Positions 1 through 8,516 are shown, counted from the stretch's first letter. The stretch is DNA of 64,000 nucleotides from Curtobacterium salicis (GCF_011759505.1 NZ_JAAOYO010000005.1:221263-285262); one strand, 5' to 3'. Numbers and translations are program-made. The notes: generated from the sequence alone by a model not told the origin.

Positions 1-144
1 ACGCTCGGCCAGGTCACCGTGCCGTCACTCGCCGCGGGAGCGAGCACGAGGGTCAGCGCGATCCACCGGACACCACGCCGTGCGCCGGTCGGGAGGTTCT
101 CGGTCCTCGGCTGCATCGGCGTGTACTCCGCGCAGGACTGCCGC

Positions 145-1185
145 ATGTCCGCCGCGACCATCACGACCCAGCGGATGACCCGCGACCGTCCCGAGACGGG
201 TGTGATGCTCGACGTCGCCCGCGCCTCCTACCCGGTGGCGCTGATCGAGGAGTACATCGACCTCCTCGCCGACCACGGCGGCCGCTTCCTGCACCTGCAC
301 CTCACCGATGACCAGAACGTCGGGATCGAGAGCGACGTCCTCGGACAGACCGTCGCGAACGCGGATCTCCACGACGGCGTGTACACGAGCCGGGTGACCG
401 GTCGTCCGTTCCTGAGCGTCGCCCAGGCCCACACGATCTCCGCGGACGCGGCCGAGCGCGGGATCACGATCGTGCCCGAGATCGACACCCCCGGTCACAT
501 GGCGGCCGCGTTCGCCCTGCTCGAGGCGAAGCACGGCACAGCCTGGGTCGATCGCATCCGCTCGGGGCCGAACGAGCTCGACACGTCAGCACCGGAGAGT
601 CTCGCGCTCGCCTCCGAGCTGACCGCGGAGGTGACCCGGACCTTCCCGTCCAGCCGCACGGTCCACATCGGCGGCGACGAATGGGGAGGCGACGTCACCG
701 CCGACGAACGCGTCGGATGGCTGAACGCGATGGCTGCCGCCGTCGACGACCGTGCGGTGTGGGCATGGAACGACGGCATCGACCGGGCTGCGGTCACGCG
801 GTTGGACCCACGCATCCACGTCACGTACTGGAGCTTCGACGGCGACACCGAGGACCCGGCCGAGCGTGTCGAACGCCGGCAGCGACGGGCGAGCGCGCGC
901 GACCTGTACGCGGCGGGGATCGACCTGCTCAACTACAACTCGTACTACCTCTACGAGGTGCCGAGCGACCTCGACCCGGCGGACAGCACGTACACCGTGG
1001 CCGATCTCCGGAGGCACTGGTCACTCCGGACGTGGGACGGCGACTCGGGGGCGCTCCTGCCTGCTCCGATGTCCGGCGCGGCCGTGGCGATCTGGGGCGA
1101 GGACCTCGACGACCCACCCTCCGACCGCCTCCTGCACTGGAGCGCCCCGCACGTGGTCGCGATGATCGAGACCGCGGCCCGCTGA
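145..1185 (+). CDS. Family 20 glycoside hydrolase (beta-N-acetylhexosaminidase-like)
   Basis: The protein (346 aa from this ATG) is the catalytic barrel of a GH20 enzyme, which removes terminal N-acetylglucosamine or N-acetylgalactosamine by substrate-assisted catalysis. Seen directly: the strand HLHLTDDQ near residue 50-58, VPEIDTPGHM near 112-121, and the catalytic HIGGDE with Asp178-Glu179. No signal peptide and no N-terminal GH20b domain are visible from this start. The ATG has AGGA at 133-136, but the frame stays open to the left window edge, so the gene could begin upstream and be cut by the window. Substrate is unknown; a cytoplasmic enzyme acting on imported chitooligosaccharides or glycan fragments is an inference. 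Confidence 0.8.
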   Translation: MSAATITTQRMTRDRPETGVMLDVARASYPVALIEEYIDLLADHGGRFLHLHLTDDQNVGIESDVLGQTVANADLHDGVYTSRVTGRPFLSVAQAHTISADAAERGITIVPEIDTPGHMAAAFALLEAKHGTAWVDRIRSGPNELDTSAPESLALASELTAEVTRTFPSSRTVHIGGDEWGGDVTADERVGWLNAMAAAVDDRAVWAWNDGIDRAAVTRLDPRIHVTYWSFDGDTEDPAERVERRQRRASARDLYAAGIDLLNYNSYYLYEVPSDLDPADSTYTVADLRRHWSLRTWDGDSGALLPAPMSGAAVAIWGEDLDDPPSDRLLHWSAPHVVAMIETAAR

Positions 1186-1348
1186 CGGTGGCCCGCTGAG
1201 GCGCGGCCCGTTGACGCGCGAACGCGTGATCTTCGGGCCCGCGATCTCCGAACCCGCGATCTCCGAACCCGTCAGGGGTCCGCGGGGCAGGATCGGAACC
1301 GGCCACCAGGTGCCACCCCGTGTTCGCCGACCCGACAGGACCGACACC

Positions 1349-2485
1349 GTGAACGACGCATCCCCCGCAGTCGAGACGTCCGCCGACGACAGCGACGCGG
1401 TCCTCGTCGTCGGAGCCGGTGGTGTCGTCGGCCGGAGCGTCGTCGAGCACTTCGCCCGCCGAGGGGTCCGGACCCGCGGCGCCAGTCGTCGCACTCCGCA
1501 GGGACCGGTGTCCGGGTGGGACCACCTGCCGGTCGACCTGTCCGACGCCGACGCCGCCGTCGACGGGTTGCGCCCGGCCGCCGACACGACCCGCCTCGCG
1601 TTCGCCGCGTACGTGGAGCACGCGGACCTCGCCGAGCAGATCGCCCCGAACGTCGCCCTCCTCGAGAACACGCTCGACGCCCTCGACCGGCTCGGTGCTC
1701 CGCTCCGGCACGTCACCCTGTACCAGGGCATGAAGTACTACGGCGCACACCTCGGCCGGTTCCGGACGCCCGCGAAGGAGGACGACCCGCGCCTCATGGT
1801 GCCGAACTTCTACTACGACCAGGAGGACCTGCTCCGCGAGCGCGCAGCATCGCGGGGCTTCGCACTCACCGTGCTCCGCCCGGAGGCCGTCATCGGGTAC
1901 GCGCAGGGCACGCCGATGAACCTGCTCATGGCGATCGGGACGTACGTGAGCATGACGAAGGAGCTCGGGCTGCCGCTGCGGTTCCCCGGCGCCCGCACCA
2001 CGTACGACGGCGTCTTCTACCAGATGACGGACGCCGAGCTCCTGGCCCGTGCCACCGACTGGGCGGGGACGGCCCCCGCCGCGGCCGGAGCGGCGTTCAA
2101 CGTCACGAACGGCGACGTCGTCCGCTGGAGCCACCTGTTCGAGCGCCTCGCCGACCACTACGACCTCGACCTCGCCGAACCCCAGTCGATGGAGCTCGCG
2201 CAGGTCATGCCCTCCCGGGAGGACCTGTGGCAGCGGATGGTCGACCGGCACGGGCTGGTCGACACCCCGTACGCCGACCTCGTCGACTGGCGCTTCGCCG
2301 ACATGATCCTCAACTCGACGTGGGACAACGTCTCGTCGCTGATCAAGATCCGGCAGGCGGGGTTCTCGGAGTGCCACGACTCGGCCGACCGGCTCGTGGA
2401 GCTCCTCGACGACCTCGGGCGACGGCGGATCCTGCCCGTCCCGGCGGAGGAGCGGCCCGCCTACCCGAGCGGCTCGACGCCGTAG
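1349..2485 (+). CDS. PRISE-type SDR reductase (progesterone 5beta-reductase/iridoid synthase-like)
   Basis: A 378-aa NAD(P)-dependent extended SDR. A Rossmann glycine motif VVGAGGVVG lies at about residues 18-26. Instead of the usual YxxxK pair it has QGMKYYG (Lys near 128) and NFYYDQED (Tyr near 155), the signature of the PRISE family, whose members reduce activated C=C bonds of enones. The GTG start at 1349 is preferred because AGGA sits at 1337-1340 and the preceding in-frame sequence is low-quality and repetitive. The last 25 bp overlap the convergent LysR gene. The natural substrate cannot be read from sequence; bacterial members are often promiscuous enone reductases. Confidence 0.82.
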   Translation: MNDASPAVETSADDSDAVLVVGAGGVVGRSVVEHFARRGVRTRGASRRTPQGPVSGWDHLPVDLSDADAAVDGLRPAADTTRLAFAAYVEHADLAEQIAPNVALLENTLDALDRLGAPLRHVTLYQGMKYYGAHLGRFRTPAKEDDPRLMVPNFYYDQEDLLRERAASRGFALTVLRPEAVIGYAQGTPMNLLMAIGTYVSMTKELGLPLRFPGARTTYDGVFYQMTDAELLARATDWAGTAPAAAGAAFNVTNGDVVRWSHLFERLADHYDLDLAEPQSMELAQVMPSREDLWQRMVDRHGLVDTPYADLVDWRFADMILNSTWDNVSSLIKIRQAGFSECHDSADRLVELLDDLGRRRILPVPAEERPAYPSGSTP

Positions 2486-3402
2486 CCGATGACCACTGCC
2501 CGCAGCTCGTCCAGGTACGCCTGCGCCTGCACGGTCAAGGGGACCGAGGCGTGGGCGATCCACCCGATCTCGATGCGTTCGTCGACGTCGAGCGGGATGG
2601 CGACGATCTCGGGGTCGAGGTCGTCGCTGATGAGGCCGGTCGAGATCGTGTACCCACCGAGGCCGATCATGAGGTTGAAGATCGTCGCCCGGTCCGAGAC
2701 GCGGATCTCCCGCTTGCTCGACATCGTCGACAGGATCTCCTCCGCCAGGTAGAAGGAGTTGTTCGCGCCCTGGTCGAACGTCAGCCGAGGAAGGTCCGCC
2801 AGGTCGGCGAGGGTCGCGCGCTCCCGTGAGGCGAGCGGGTTCCGCCGGGCCACGAAGATGTGCGGCTGGGCGATGAACAGCGGGGTGAACACGACGCCGG
2901 CGTCGCGCAGCAGCTTGCCGAGGACCTGCCGGTTGAAGTCGTTGCGGTACAGGATGCCGACTTCGCTGCGCAGCGTGCGGACGTCCTCGATGATGTCCCA
3001 CGTGCGTGTCTCGCGGAGGGAGAACTCGTACTCGTCCGCGGCTGCTGCTTCGACCATCCGGACGAAGGCCTCCACGGCGAACGAGTAGTGCTGCGCGGAC
3101 ACCCCGAGCAGCCGACGTGACGGCTGCCCGCCGACGTACCGCTGCTCGAGGAGGGACACCTGCTCGACGACCTGCCGGGCGTAGCCGAGGAACTCGACAC
3201 CGTCGAGGGTGAGCACGACCCCGCGGGCCGAACGGACGAACAGCGCGCGCCCGATCCGCGTCTCGAGGTCCTTCATCGCCGCGGACAGGGTCGGCTGCGA
3301 GACGTAGAGCAGATCGGCTGCTGCGCTGATCGAGCCCTCGGTCGCGACCTCGATGAAGTACCGCAGCTGCTGCAGTGTGATGTCGTTCGGAACGCGGGCC
3401 AT
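2461..3402 (-). CDS. LysR-family transcriptional regulator, divergent from mesX
   Basis: A 313-aa LysR protein with a winged helix-turn-helix at about residues 8-68 (LQQLRYFIEVATEGSISAAA, then SQPTLSAAMKDLE) and a periplasmic-binding-like effector domain over the rest. It is divergent from mesX-mesD with only 72 bp between starts, which makes it the likely regulator of that methionine pathway; in other bacteria LysR proteins such as MetR and CysB control methionine and sulfur genes. A short inverted repeat CTAT-N8-ATAG (3412-3427) lies in the shared promoter. Its 3' end overlaps the PRISE reductase gene tail to tail. The effector is unknown; an O-acetylhomoserine/homocysteine-type signal would be an inference. 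Confidence 0.85.
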   Translation of the reverse strand: MARVPNDITLQQLRYFIEVATEGSISAAADLLYVSQPTLSAAMKDLETRIGRALFVRSARGVVLTLDGVEFLGYARQVVEQVSLLEQRYVGGQPSRRLLGVSAQHYSFAVEAFVRMVEAAAADEYEFSLRETRTWDIIEDVRTLRSEVGILYRNDFNRQVLGKLLRDAGVVFTPLFIAQPHIFVARRNPLASRERATLADLADLPRLTFDQGANNSFYLAEEILSTMSSKREIRVSDRATIFNLMIGLGGYTISTGLISDDLDPEIVAIPLDVDERIEIGWIAHASVPLTVQAQAYLDELRAVVIGYGVEPLG

Positions 3403-3411
3403 AGGCGCAGG

Positions 3412-3427
3412 CTATACCGCCGCATAG
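3412..3427. promoter_or_regulatory. Candidate LysR operator between lysR and mesX
   Basis: CTAT-accgccgc-ATAG is a 4+4 bp inverted repeat with 8-bp spacer in the 72-bp divergent region. It sits 10-25 bp from the LysR start and about 50 bp from the mesX start, the usual place for a LysR recognition site. The arms are short, so chance is possible. Confidence 0.35.
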
Positions 3428-3474
3428 CGTCTCGGTATTACCTGATGACCCGCGCCTCCCGTCATGCTCGGGGG

Positions 3475-4473
3475 ATGGCGAATGACCTGACCTTCAGCAT
3501 CACGCGGACGCGGTTCGACGAGGACTACTCCCCCGCGGACAGCTCCCGGCTGACGACGAACTTCGCCAACCTCGCGCGCGGCGAGCACCGCCAGCAGAAC
3601 CTCCGCAGCGCGCTCGCCATGATCGACCGACGGTGCAACGAGCTCGCGTCGGGCAATCCGTCCGGCTCAGCCGGATCGGACGGGGATCGGTACCGCGTCG
3701 AGCTCGACATCGTCTCGGTCACCGCGCACTTCGTCGACCAGGGTTCTGCCGGGGAGTTCCCCCTGCTCGAGATGCTCGACGTCGCGATCGTCGACCAGCA
3801 CACCGGCGAGCGCCACCAGGGGATCCTCGGCAACAACTTCTCCTCGTACCTCCGCGACTACGACTTCGCCGTCCTGCTGCCGTCGCTCGACAAGGAAGCC
3901 GGCCTCCCGTCCGACTTCGGCGAGCTCCACGGGCAGCTCTTCCAGCGCTTCCTGGAGTCGGACGCCTTCCGGTCGCAGTTCGACGCCGAGCCGGTGGTCT
4001 GCATCAGCGTCTCCACGAGCCAGACCTACCGACAGACGGAGTACGTCCACCCCGTCCTCGGCGCCGAGTACGAGCACGAGCACTCCTCGCTCACCGACGA
4101 CTACTTCGGTCGGATGGGCATGCAGGTCCGCTACTTCCTACCCGCAGGCGGGAAGGCGCCGCTCGCGTTCTACTCCCGCGGCGACGTGGCGAACGACTAC
4201 TCGGACCTGCAGCTCATCGGCACGATCAGCACCATGGAGACGTTCCAGAAGATCTACCGCCCGGAGATCTACAACGCGAACACGGCCGCGCCGAGCACCT
4301 ACCGCCCGAGCCTCGCGCACACGGACTACTCGGTGCCGCCCGTCTCCTACGACCGGGAGGAACGGAGCCGCCTCGCGATCACCCAGGGCCGCTACACCGA
4401 GGAGCACCTCGTCAAGCCGCACCGAGCACTCCTCGAGCAGTGGGCCATCAGCCCCGCCGCTCTCACCCACTGA
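3475..4473 (+). CDS. mesX: MesX (DUF1852), partner of folate-independent methionine synthase
   Basis: A 332-aa protein matching the DUF1852 family (start MANDLTFSITRTRFDEDY, then a long conserved alpha/beta protein without membrane segments). DUF1852 proteins are encoded beside MesD, a truncated MetE-like methionine synthase, and have been shown genetically to be needed for MesD activity; a role as an oxygenase that supplies the methyl donor has been proposed. Here mesX precedes mesD by 20 bp and is divergent from a LysR gene, the expected operon. The ATG at 3475 is chosen because the family starts with this M-A-N-D-type N-terminus; the upstream in-frame ATG at 3445 would add an unconserved basic leader. 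Confidence 0.85.
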   Translation: MANDLTFSITRTRFDEDYSPADSSRLTTNFANLARGEHRQQNLRSALAMIDRRCNELASGNPSGSAGSDGDRYRVELDIVSVTAHFVDQGSAGEFPLLEMLDVAIVDQHTGERHQGILGNNFSSYLRDYDFAVLLPSLDKEAGLPSDFGELHGQLFQRFLESDAFRSQFDAEPVVCISVSTSQTYRQTEYVHPVLGAEYEHEHSSLTDDYFGRMGMQVRYFLPAGGKAPLAFYSRGDVANDYSDLQLIGTISTMETFQKIYRPEIYNANTAAPSTYRPSLAHTDYSVPPVSYDREERSRLAITQGRYTEEHLVKPHRALLEQWAISPAALTH

Positions 4474-4493
4474 CTGACAGGATCTCCACGAGC

Positions 4494-5543
4494 ATGAGCA
4501 CCCTTCTGCCCACCTCGATCGTCGGCAGCCTGCCGAAACCCTCCTGGCTCGCCGAGCCCGAGCGGCTCTGGTCCCCCTGGCAGTTGCAGGGCGAGGCACT
4601 GACCGAGGGCAAGCAGGACGCACTCCGGTCCGCCGTCCACGAGCAGGAGCGCCGCGGCATCGACATCGTCAGCGACGGCGAGCAGACCCGCCAGCACTTC
4701 GTCACGACGTTCATCGAGCACCTGGACGGCGTCGACCTCGAGCGCAAGGAGACCGTCCGGATCCGTGACCGGTACGACGCCGCCGTCCCCACCGTCGTCG
4801 GTGCCGTGAGCCGCCGGGCGCCCGTCTTCGTGGACGACGCTCGCTTCCTGCGCACCCAGACCGACCGCCCGATCAAGTGGGCGCTCCCCGGCCCGATGAC
4901 GATGATCGACACCCTCTCCGACCAGCACTACAAGAGCCGCGAGAAGCTGGCGTGGGAGTTCGCCACGATCCTCAACCAGGAGGCACGCGAGCTCCAGGAC
5001 GCCGGCGTCGACATCATCCAGTTCGACGAGCCCGCCTTCACCGTCTTCCACGACGAGGTGCAGGACTGGGGCGTCGCCGCACTCGAGCGTGCAGCCGAGG
5101 GTCTCCGTGCCGAGACGGCCGTGCACATCTGTTACGGCTACGGCATCGAGGCGAACAACAAGTGGAAGGAGACGCTCGGGGCGGAGTGGCGCCAGTACGA
5201 GCAGTCGTTCCCGCTCCTCCAGCAGTCGTCCATCGACATCGTCTCCCTGGAGTGCATCCACTCCCACGTCCCGCTCGAGCTCGTCGAACTCATCCGCGGG
5301 AAGAAGGTCATGCTCGGCGCCATCGACGTCGCGACCGAGACCGTGGAGACCCCGGAGGAGGTCGCAGAGGTCCTTCGTCGGGCGCTCGAGTTCGTCGATG
5401 CCGACAAACTCATCCCGAGCTCCAACTGCGGGATGGCTCCCCTCGCCCGGGGTGCCGCCCTGGACAAGCTCGGCGCGCTGTCTGCGGGGGCGGACATCGT
5501 GCGGGCTGAGCTCGTCGGTACGGCGGTCCCGTCGGGGCGCTAG
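4494..5543 (+). CDS. mesD: MesD, folate-independent core methionine synthase
   Basis: A 349-aa homologue of the C-terminal catalytic half of cobalamin-independent methionine synthase MetE; the N-terminal folate-binding half is absent. The zinc/homocysteine ligands are visible: His-x-Cys in AVHICYGYG (near residue 205-213) and the distal Cys in SSNCGMAP (near 310), with the TSIVGSLPKP and SDGEQTRQ segments near the N-terminus. With the adjacent DUF1852 partner this identifies the MesD branch, which methylates homocysteine without 5-methyltetrahydrofolate. It is co-transcribed with mesX (20-bp gap) and followed by a strong terminator hairpin. The in vivo methyl donor of the family is, to my knowledge, not settled. 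Confidence 0.87.
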   Translation: MSTLLPTSIVGSLPKPSWLAEPERLWSPWQLQGEALTEGKQDALRSAVHEQERRGIDIVSDGEQTRQHFVTTFIEHLDGVDLERKETVRIRDRYDAAVPTVVGAVSRRAPVFVDDARFLRTQTDRPIKWALPGPMTMIDTLSDQHYKSREKLAWEFATILNQEARELQDAGVDIIQFDEPAFTVFHDEVQDWGVAALERAAEGLRAETAVHICYGYGIEANNKWKETLGAEWRQYEQSFPLLQQSSIDIVSLECIHSHVPLELVELIRGKKVMLGAIDVATETVETPEEVAEVLRRALEFVDADKLIPSSNCGMAPLARGAALDKLGALSAGADIVRAELVGTAVPSGR

Positions 5544-5558
5544 GCGCTGTCAGCAGCA

Positions 5559-5592
5559 GGGCGGCTCTCCTCCGGAACGAGGAGAGCCGCCC
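5559..5592 (+). terminator. Rho-independent-type terminator after mesD
   Basis: A perfect 14-bp stem (GGGCGGCTCTCCTC / GAGGAGAGCCGCCC) with a 6-nt loop starts 15 bp after the mesD stop and is followed by ccTTcgTgTT. The stem is strong though the T tract is poor, common in this GC range. Confidence 0.85.
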
Positions 5593-5827
5593 TTCGTGTT
5601 GCGTCCGCCGCGTACGCGGCTCTCGATCCGGTCTGGAGGCGCGGCTGCAGTCCGTCCGGCAGGCAGCGTCGGTGCTGAAGCGGGGGCGGAAATTCAGCGG
5701 TAGCCGGAGGCGGGAGGGGCGTGCGAGACGCGACACGCCCGGATGTTGTGTCACGTTGCATATTTCACATGATGGGCGGAAGGATCGTGTCGTCCAGCAA
5801 CGCGGCTGGTGTTCAAAGGAGATCACG

Positions 5828-6355
5828 ATGAAGTCGTTCACTTCGATCACGCCCACCAAGACGGCGACCGTCGCCGCCATCACCACAGCGCTCTGCGCAT
5901 CGATGTTGACCGTCACGCCGGCGCAGGCCGCGTCCAATGCGCCTGTCGCTGACATTCGTACAGCTGCCCAGAGCCTCGGCCTCCAGTCCGCCGACCTCGA
6001 ACAGGGGCTCGAGCTGATCAGCGAGATCCCGGATTCTGTTCTCCTGGCTGGCGATGCGGCCGTCCAGAGCTGGATGGCCGGGAACCACCCGGACCTCATC
6101 CGAGGCACGCGCGCGGACATCGTCGGCTGCGCTGGCGCCATCGCGTGGCTGATCGCCTCTACTGCGATCCCGGCAGCGAAGGTCCTGAAGATCAAGAGGC
6201 TCATCAACGGGCTCGGAGGCGTTGCAAAGGCTGTCCAGCTGTTCTGGGGAGCGTCCTTCAAGTGGGAGAAGATCCAGGCCCTCGGTGGTGCAGCAGCGGC
6301 TCTCGGGGCCGAGCTGCTCGGGATCGCTGCCGTGCAGCAGAAGTGCTTCTCATGA
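5828..6355 (+). CDS. Small secreted Ala/Gly-rich protein, bacteriocin-like
   Basis: A 175-aa preprotein. Residues 1 to about 37 form a Sec signal peptide (basic start MKSFTS, hydrophobic VAAITTALCASMLTV, cleavage near AQA-AS). A polar pro-region follows (about 38-95), then a C-terminal segment bounded by two cysteines, IVGCAGAIAW and VQQKCFS, rich in Ala, Gly, Ile and Leu with a cationic patch AAKVLKIKRLINGLGG. A secreted precursor ending in a hydrophobic, Cys-flanked peptide resembles SdpC-like and other processed bacteriocins, but I do not recognise a named family, so this is an inference. AAAGGAG at 5816-5822 supports this ATG. The stop overlaps the next gene as ATGA. Confidence 0.7.
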   Translation: MKSFTSITPTKTATVAAITTALCASMLTVTPAQAASNAPVADIRTAAQSLGLQSADLEQGLELISEIPDSVLLAGDAAVQSWMAGNHPDLIRGTRADIVGCAGAIAWLIASTAIPAAKVLKIKRLINGLGGVAKAVQLFWGASFKWEKIQALGGAAAALGAELLGIAAVQQKCFS

Positions 6356-6627
6356 ACCGGCGTACATCGGCGCTGATGACACTCGGCGGCCTCGCAGCAG
6401 CGATCCTCGCGTTCGCGCTCTTCGGGCCTGTTTACGCAGGAATCGTCGCACTCGCGACTCTCTGCTTCGCCGCTTTCGGTACGAGCGTCATCGGGAACAC
6501 CACCATTTTGGTGACGAAGCCGGTCGACCCTGAAGTCGTTCGGCGGTACCGGGAAGAGCACCCCGGCGCCACGATCAGCGAGGCTGCGTCGGTCGTCGCA
6601 CGAAAGAAGCTCGCTCCTCCCCGATGA
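6352..6627 (+). CDS. Two-TM small membrane protein, candidate immunity protein
   Basis: A 91-aa protein whose ATG overlaps the upstream stop (ATGA), so the two are translationally coupled. It has two hydrophobic helices (about 8-27 and 29-50: LMTLGGLAAAILAFALFG, then VYAGIVALATLCFAAFG) and a charged cytoplasmic tail of about 40 residues ending KKLAPPR. Small two-TM proteins encoded directly behind secreted bacteriocin-like precursors are typically immunity proteins; here that is inferred from position and topology only. No family name is recognised. It could instead help export or processing of the upstream product. Confidence 0.7.
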   Translation: MNRRTSALMTLGGLAAAILAFALFGPVYAGIVALATLCFAAFGTSVIGNTTILVTKPVDPEVVRRYREEHPGATISEAASVVARKKLAPPR

Positions 6628-6747
6628 CATTCCTCTTCTCCGTGGTGCCGCCAGCCTGGAGGTACAGAAGAGCACATTCGAATTCCTGCGCACTCGCGCG
6701 GCCGCTGAGGCTGGCGCAACAGTGCGGTCGCGCGAGGCCTCGGGTGT

Positions 6748-7062
6748 CTACCGGACCGCTCGACCCGCAGCGACCGCGCTCCACAACCCGCCGGCAAGCA
6801 GCACAGCAGCGCACAGGATCACCGCGGACGCGTCGTTCGTGCGCCCCGTCGCCGCTGCGGTGATCCCGAGAACGATCACACCACCGGCAGCAACGCAGGT
6901 CGGGAGCACCGCAGCGTGATGACCTCGGCGCCAGGCTGCTGCGTCCCGCATCGTCGCTCTCGTGCGAACACCGACGAATGCGTTCCGGCCGATCTTGCCA
7001 TGCGCTGGCAACACGACGAAGACCACGGTCAGCACCGCAGCGACCATCTCGACGAAGACCAC
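6748..7062 (-). CDS. SdpI-family small membrane protein
   Basis: A 104-aa protein with three hydrophobic segments (about 3-18, 49-68 and 80-97). Between the first two it carries the family signature GRNAFVGVRTRATMRDAAAWRRGH, the N-x-x-x-G-x-R-T ... W-x-x-x-H pattern of SdpI/YhfL-type proteins. In Bacillus subtilis SdpI gives immunity to the SDP peptide toxin and senses it for the regulator SdpR. It is the last gene of a minus-strand operon with a DUF1648 protein and a serine hydrolase, and it faces the bacteriocin-like pair. GTG start with AGGGG upstream. Immunity function is inferred. Confidence 0.75.
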   Translation of the reverse strand: MVFVEMVAAVLTVVFVVLPAHGKIGRNAFVGVRTRATMRDAAAWRRGHHAAVLPTCVAAGGVIVLGITAAATGRTNDASAVILCAAVLLAGGLWSAVAAGRAVR

Positions 7063-7121
7063 CTGCTACCCCTTTCGCGAAGCGACCGAGCGCACGCCTG
7101 CTGCCCGACCGCACGACAGAT

Positions 7122-7541
7122 TCAGTGTCGCTCCAATGTCTCATCAGGGGAAAGAAGCCAATACGGGATGCATGCCCAGACGGGTGCTGCCGCGAGGAAC
7201 CACCAGGCTGCCGAACCCACCGACGACGATGCCAGGCCGGCGATGATCAACCAGCTGATCCCGATCGCCGCGACGAATCCTGTGGTGACCGCGCACGCGA
7301 TGCGACCCTTGCGCCGGTCTCGAGCAACAGCGGAGCCGATCGCCGCCGCCAGGAACAGAGCCTGCAACGCGGCGACCAGAACCGCTGTCCCCAGCGGTGT
7401 TCCGAACCCGGTCGGGCTGCCGTCCGGGCCGAACGTCGTGGCGATCCGATCGGGCAACCGATTCCACCAGACGGCGGTGACCGCAGCCTCGATGACGAGC
7501 GGCCAGGCAGCGACGATGATCGCGATCGTCAGCCGCCGCAT
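7122..7541 (-). CDS. DUF1648 membrane protein
   Basis: A 139-aa protein with about four hydrophobic helices. After the first one it has the DUF1648 motif W-N-R-L-P-D-R-I-A-T-T-F-G-P-D-G-S-P-T-G-F-G (residues about 26-48). In many bacteria DUF1648 is the N-terminal half of full-length SdpI; here the two halves are encoded as separate neighbours (this gene and the SdpI-type gene 59 bp downstream). Its start overlaps the end of the serine hydrolase gene by 13 bp, so the three are one operon. Function is likely in membrane-peptide sensing or protection, by family association only. Confidence 0.75.
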   Translation of the reverse strand: MRRLTIAIIVAAWPLVIEAAVTAVWWNRLPDRIATTFGPDGSPTGFGTPLGTAVLVAALQALFLAAAIGSAVARDRRKGRIACAVTTGFVAAIGISWLIIAGLASSSVGSAAWWFLAAAPVWACIPYWLLSPDETLERH

Positions 7542-8374
7542 GACTGCCGCACCTCCTGCTCGACGAGCTCCGTGGCGATCCTGTCAGCTGCATGCGGAGC
7601 ATTCGCAAGCGTGTGGACCGCGGCGATGACACCTGCCGCATCGACGATGACCGCTCCTGCCGCTCGGACCTCTCCGTTGATCCACGTCGAGACCCCTTTG
7701 TGCTGCCAACTCACCCTGCGGGACGACCCAGCATGAGGCTCGAGCGCCCAGTCGGCGTAGCGACAGAGGTCGTCGAAGGTGGACCAGATGCCGCCAGCCG
7801 CCGCGAACGAGGACTCACCAAGGGCCCACGGCGTGATCGCGCGACCGAAGAGCTTCGGCACAACACGCTCTGTCTGGCCCGGCACGATAGTGGCAGTGCC
7901 GATCCCAGCCGGCTCGAGCACATGCTGGCGAACGGCGGCGAACCAGTCGCCGTGCACGGCGTCGAGGACCGAGCCGAGGAGCGCGTACCCGAGATTCGAG
8001 TAGGCGAACTGGCCGCGAGGTGTGGCGGGTACCGCGGATGCCGGATCCAGGGGAACGCCGACGGTCTTCCGGTACGGGTCGCCGAACAGGCCTGTGCGCA
8101 TCGTGACCGGCATCCGCGGCAACCCGGAGGTGTGGTGGATGAGGTCGGCAACGGTCATCTCGGCGTCTGGTACCTGCGGGAGGTAGTGCGCGACCGGCAA
8201 GTCGACATCGAGAGTGAGCCAGGCCGTCGTACCGACGAGTCCTTTCGTGATGCTCCCCCACTCGAGCAGCGAAGCGGTGGCGTACGGCCCGCGAGGCTCC
8301 CGAACGGTGCGCCAGCCCTCGTCCACACGGACGCTCGCGCGCCAGTCCCCGGATCTCTCAAGCGGATTCCGCAA
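7529..8374 (-). CDS. Beta-lactamase-family serine hydrolase
   Basis: A 281-aa member of the class C beta-lactamase/DD-peptidase fold. The nucleophile motif S-x-x-K is GSITKG near residues 41-46, the second motif Y-x-N is YSNLGY near 126-131, and a loop IHHTSGLPRM typical of the family lies near 82-91. There is no signal peptide, so it would act in the cytoplasm unless the start is upstream. The TTG start has AAGGAC just before it. It heads an operon with DUF1648 and SdpI proteins, so it may cleave or release a peptide related to that system; a housekeeping esterase/peptidase role is equally possible. Confidence 0.78.
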   Translation of the reverse strand: MRNPLERSGDWRASVRVDEGWRTVREPRGPYATASLLEWGSITKGLVGTTAWLTLDVDLPVAHYLPQVPDAEMTVADLIHHTSGLPRMPVTMRTGLFGDPYRKTVGVPLDPASAVPATPRGQFAYSNLGYALLGSVLDAVHGDWFAAVRQHVLEPAGIGTATIVPGQTERVVPKLFGRAITPWALGESSFAAAGGIWSTFDDLCRYADWALEPHAGSSRRVSWQHKGVSTWINGEVRAAGAVIVDAAGVIAAVHTLANAPHAADRIATELVEQEVRQSCGG

Positions 8375-8516
8375 GGTGTCCTTCTCTCTTCAGATGAGGC
8401 GTGATCGCGACTGCGGAGACATGCGTAGTCCTCGTGCTTGCCAGGTTGTGCGTCGCGGTGACATGTAGCACTCTAGATGATCGCACCGCGCCCGTGGTGC
8501 TGACGAGGGGAAGAAC

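Noticed and set aside
1240..1270. Two tandem copies of GCGATCTCCGAACCC
   Set aside because: Only two copies in the untranslated leader of the PRISE gene; too short to interpret.
929..3001. A 690-codon minus-strand open frame
   Set aside because: Composition is Arg/Pro/Gly shadow of the GH20, PRISE and LysR genes, with no domain.
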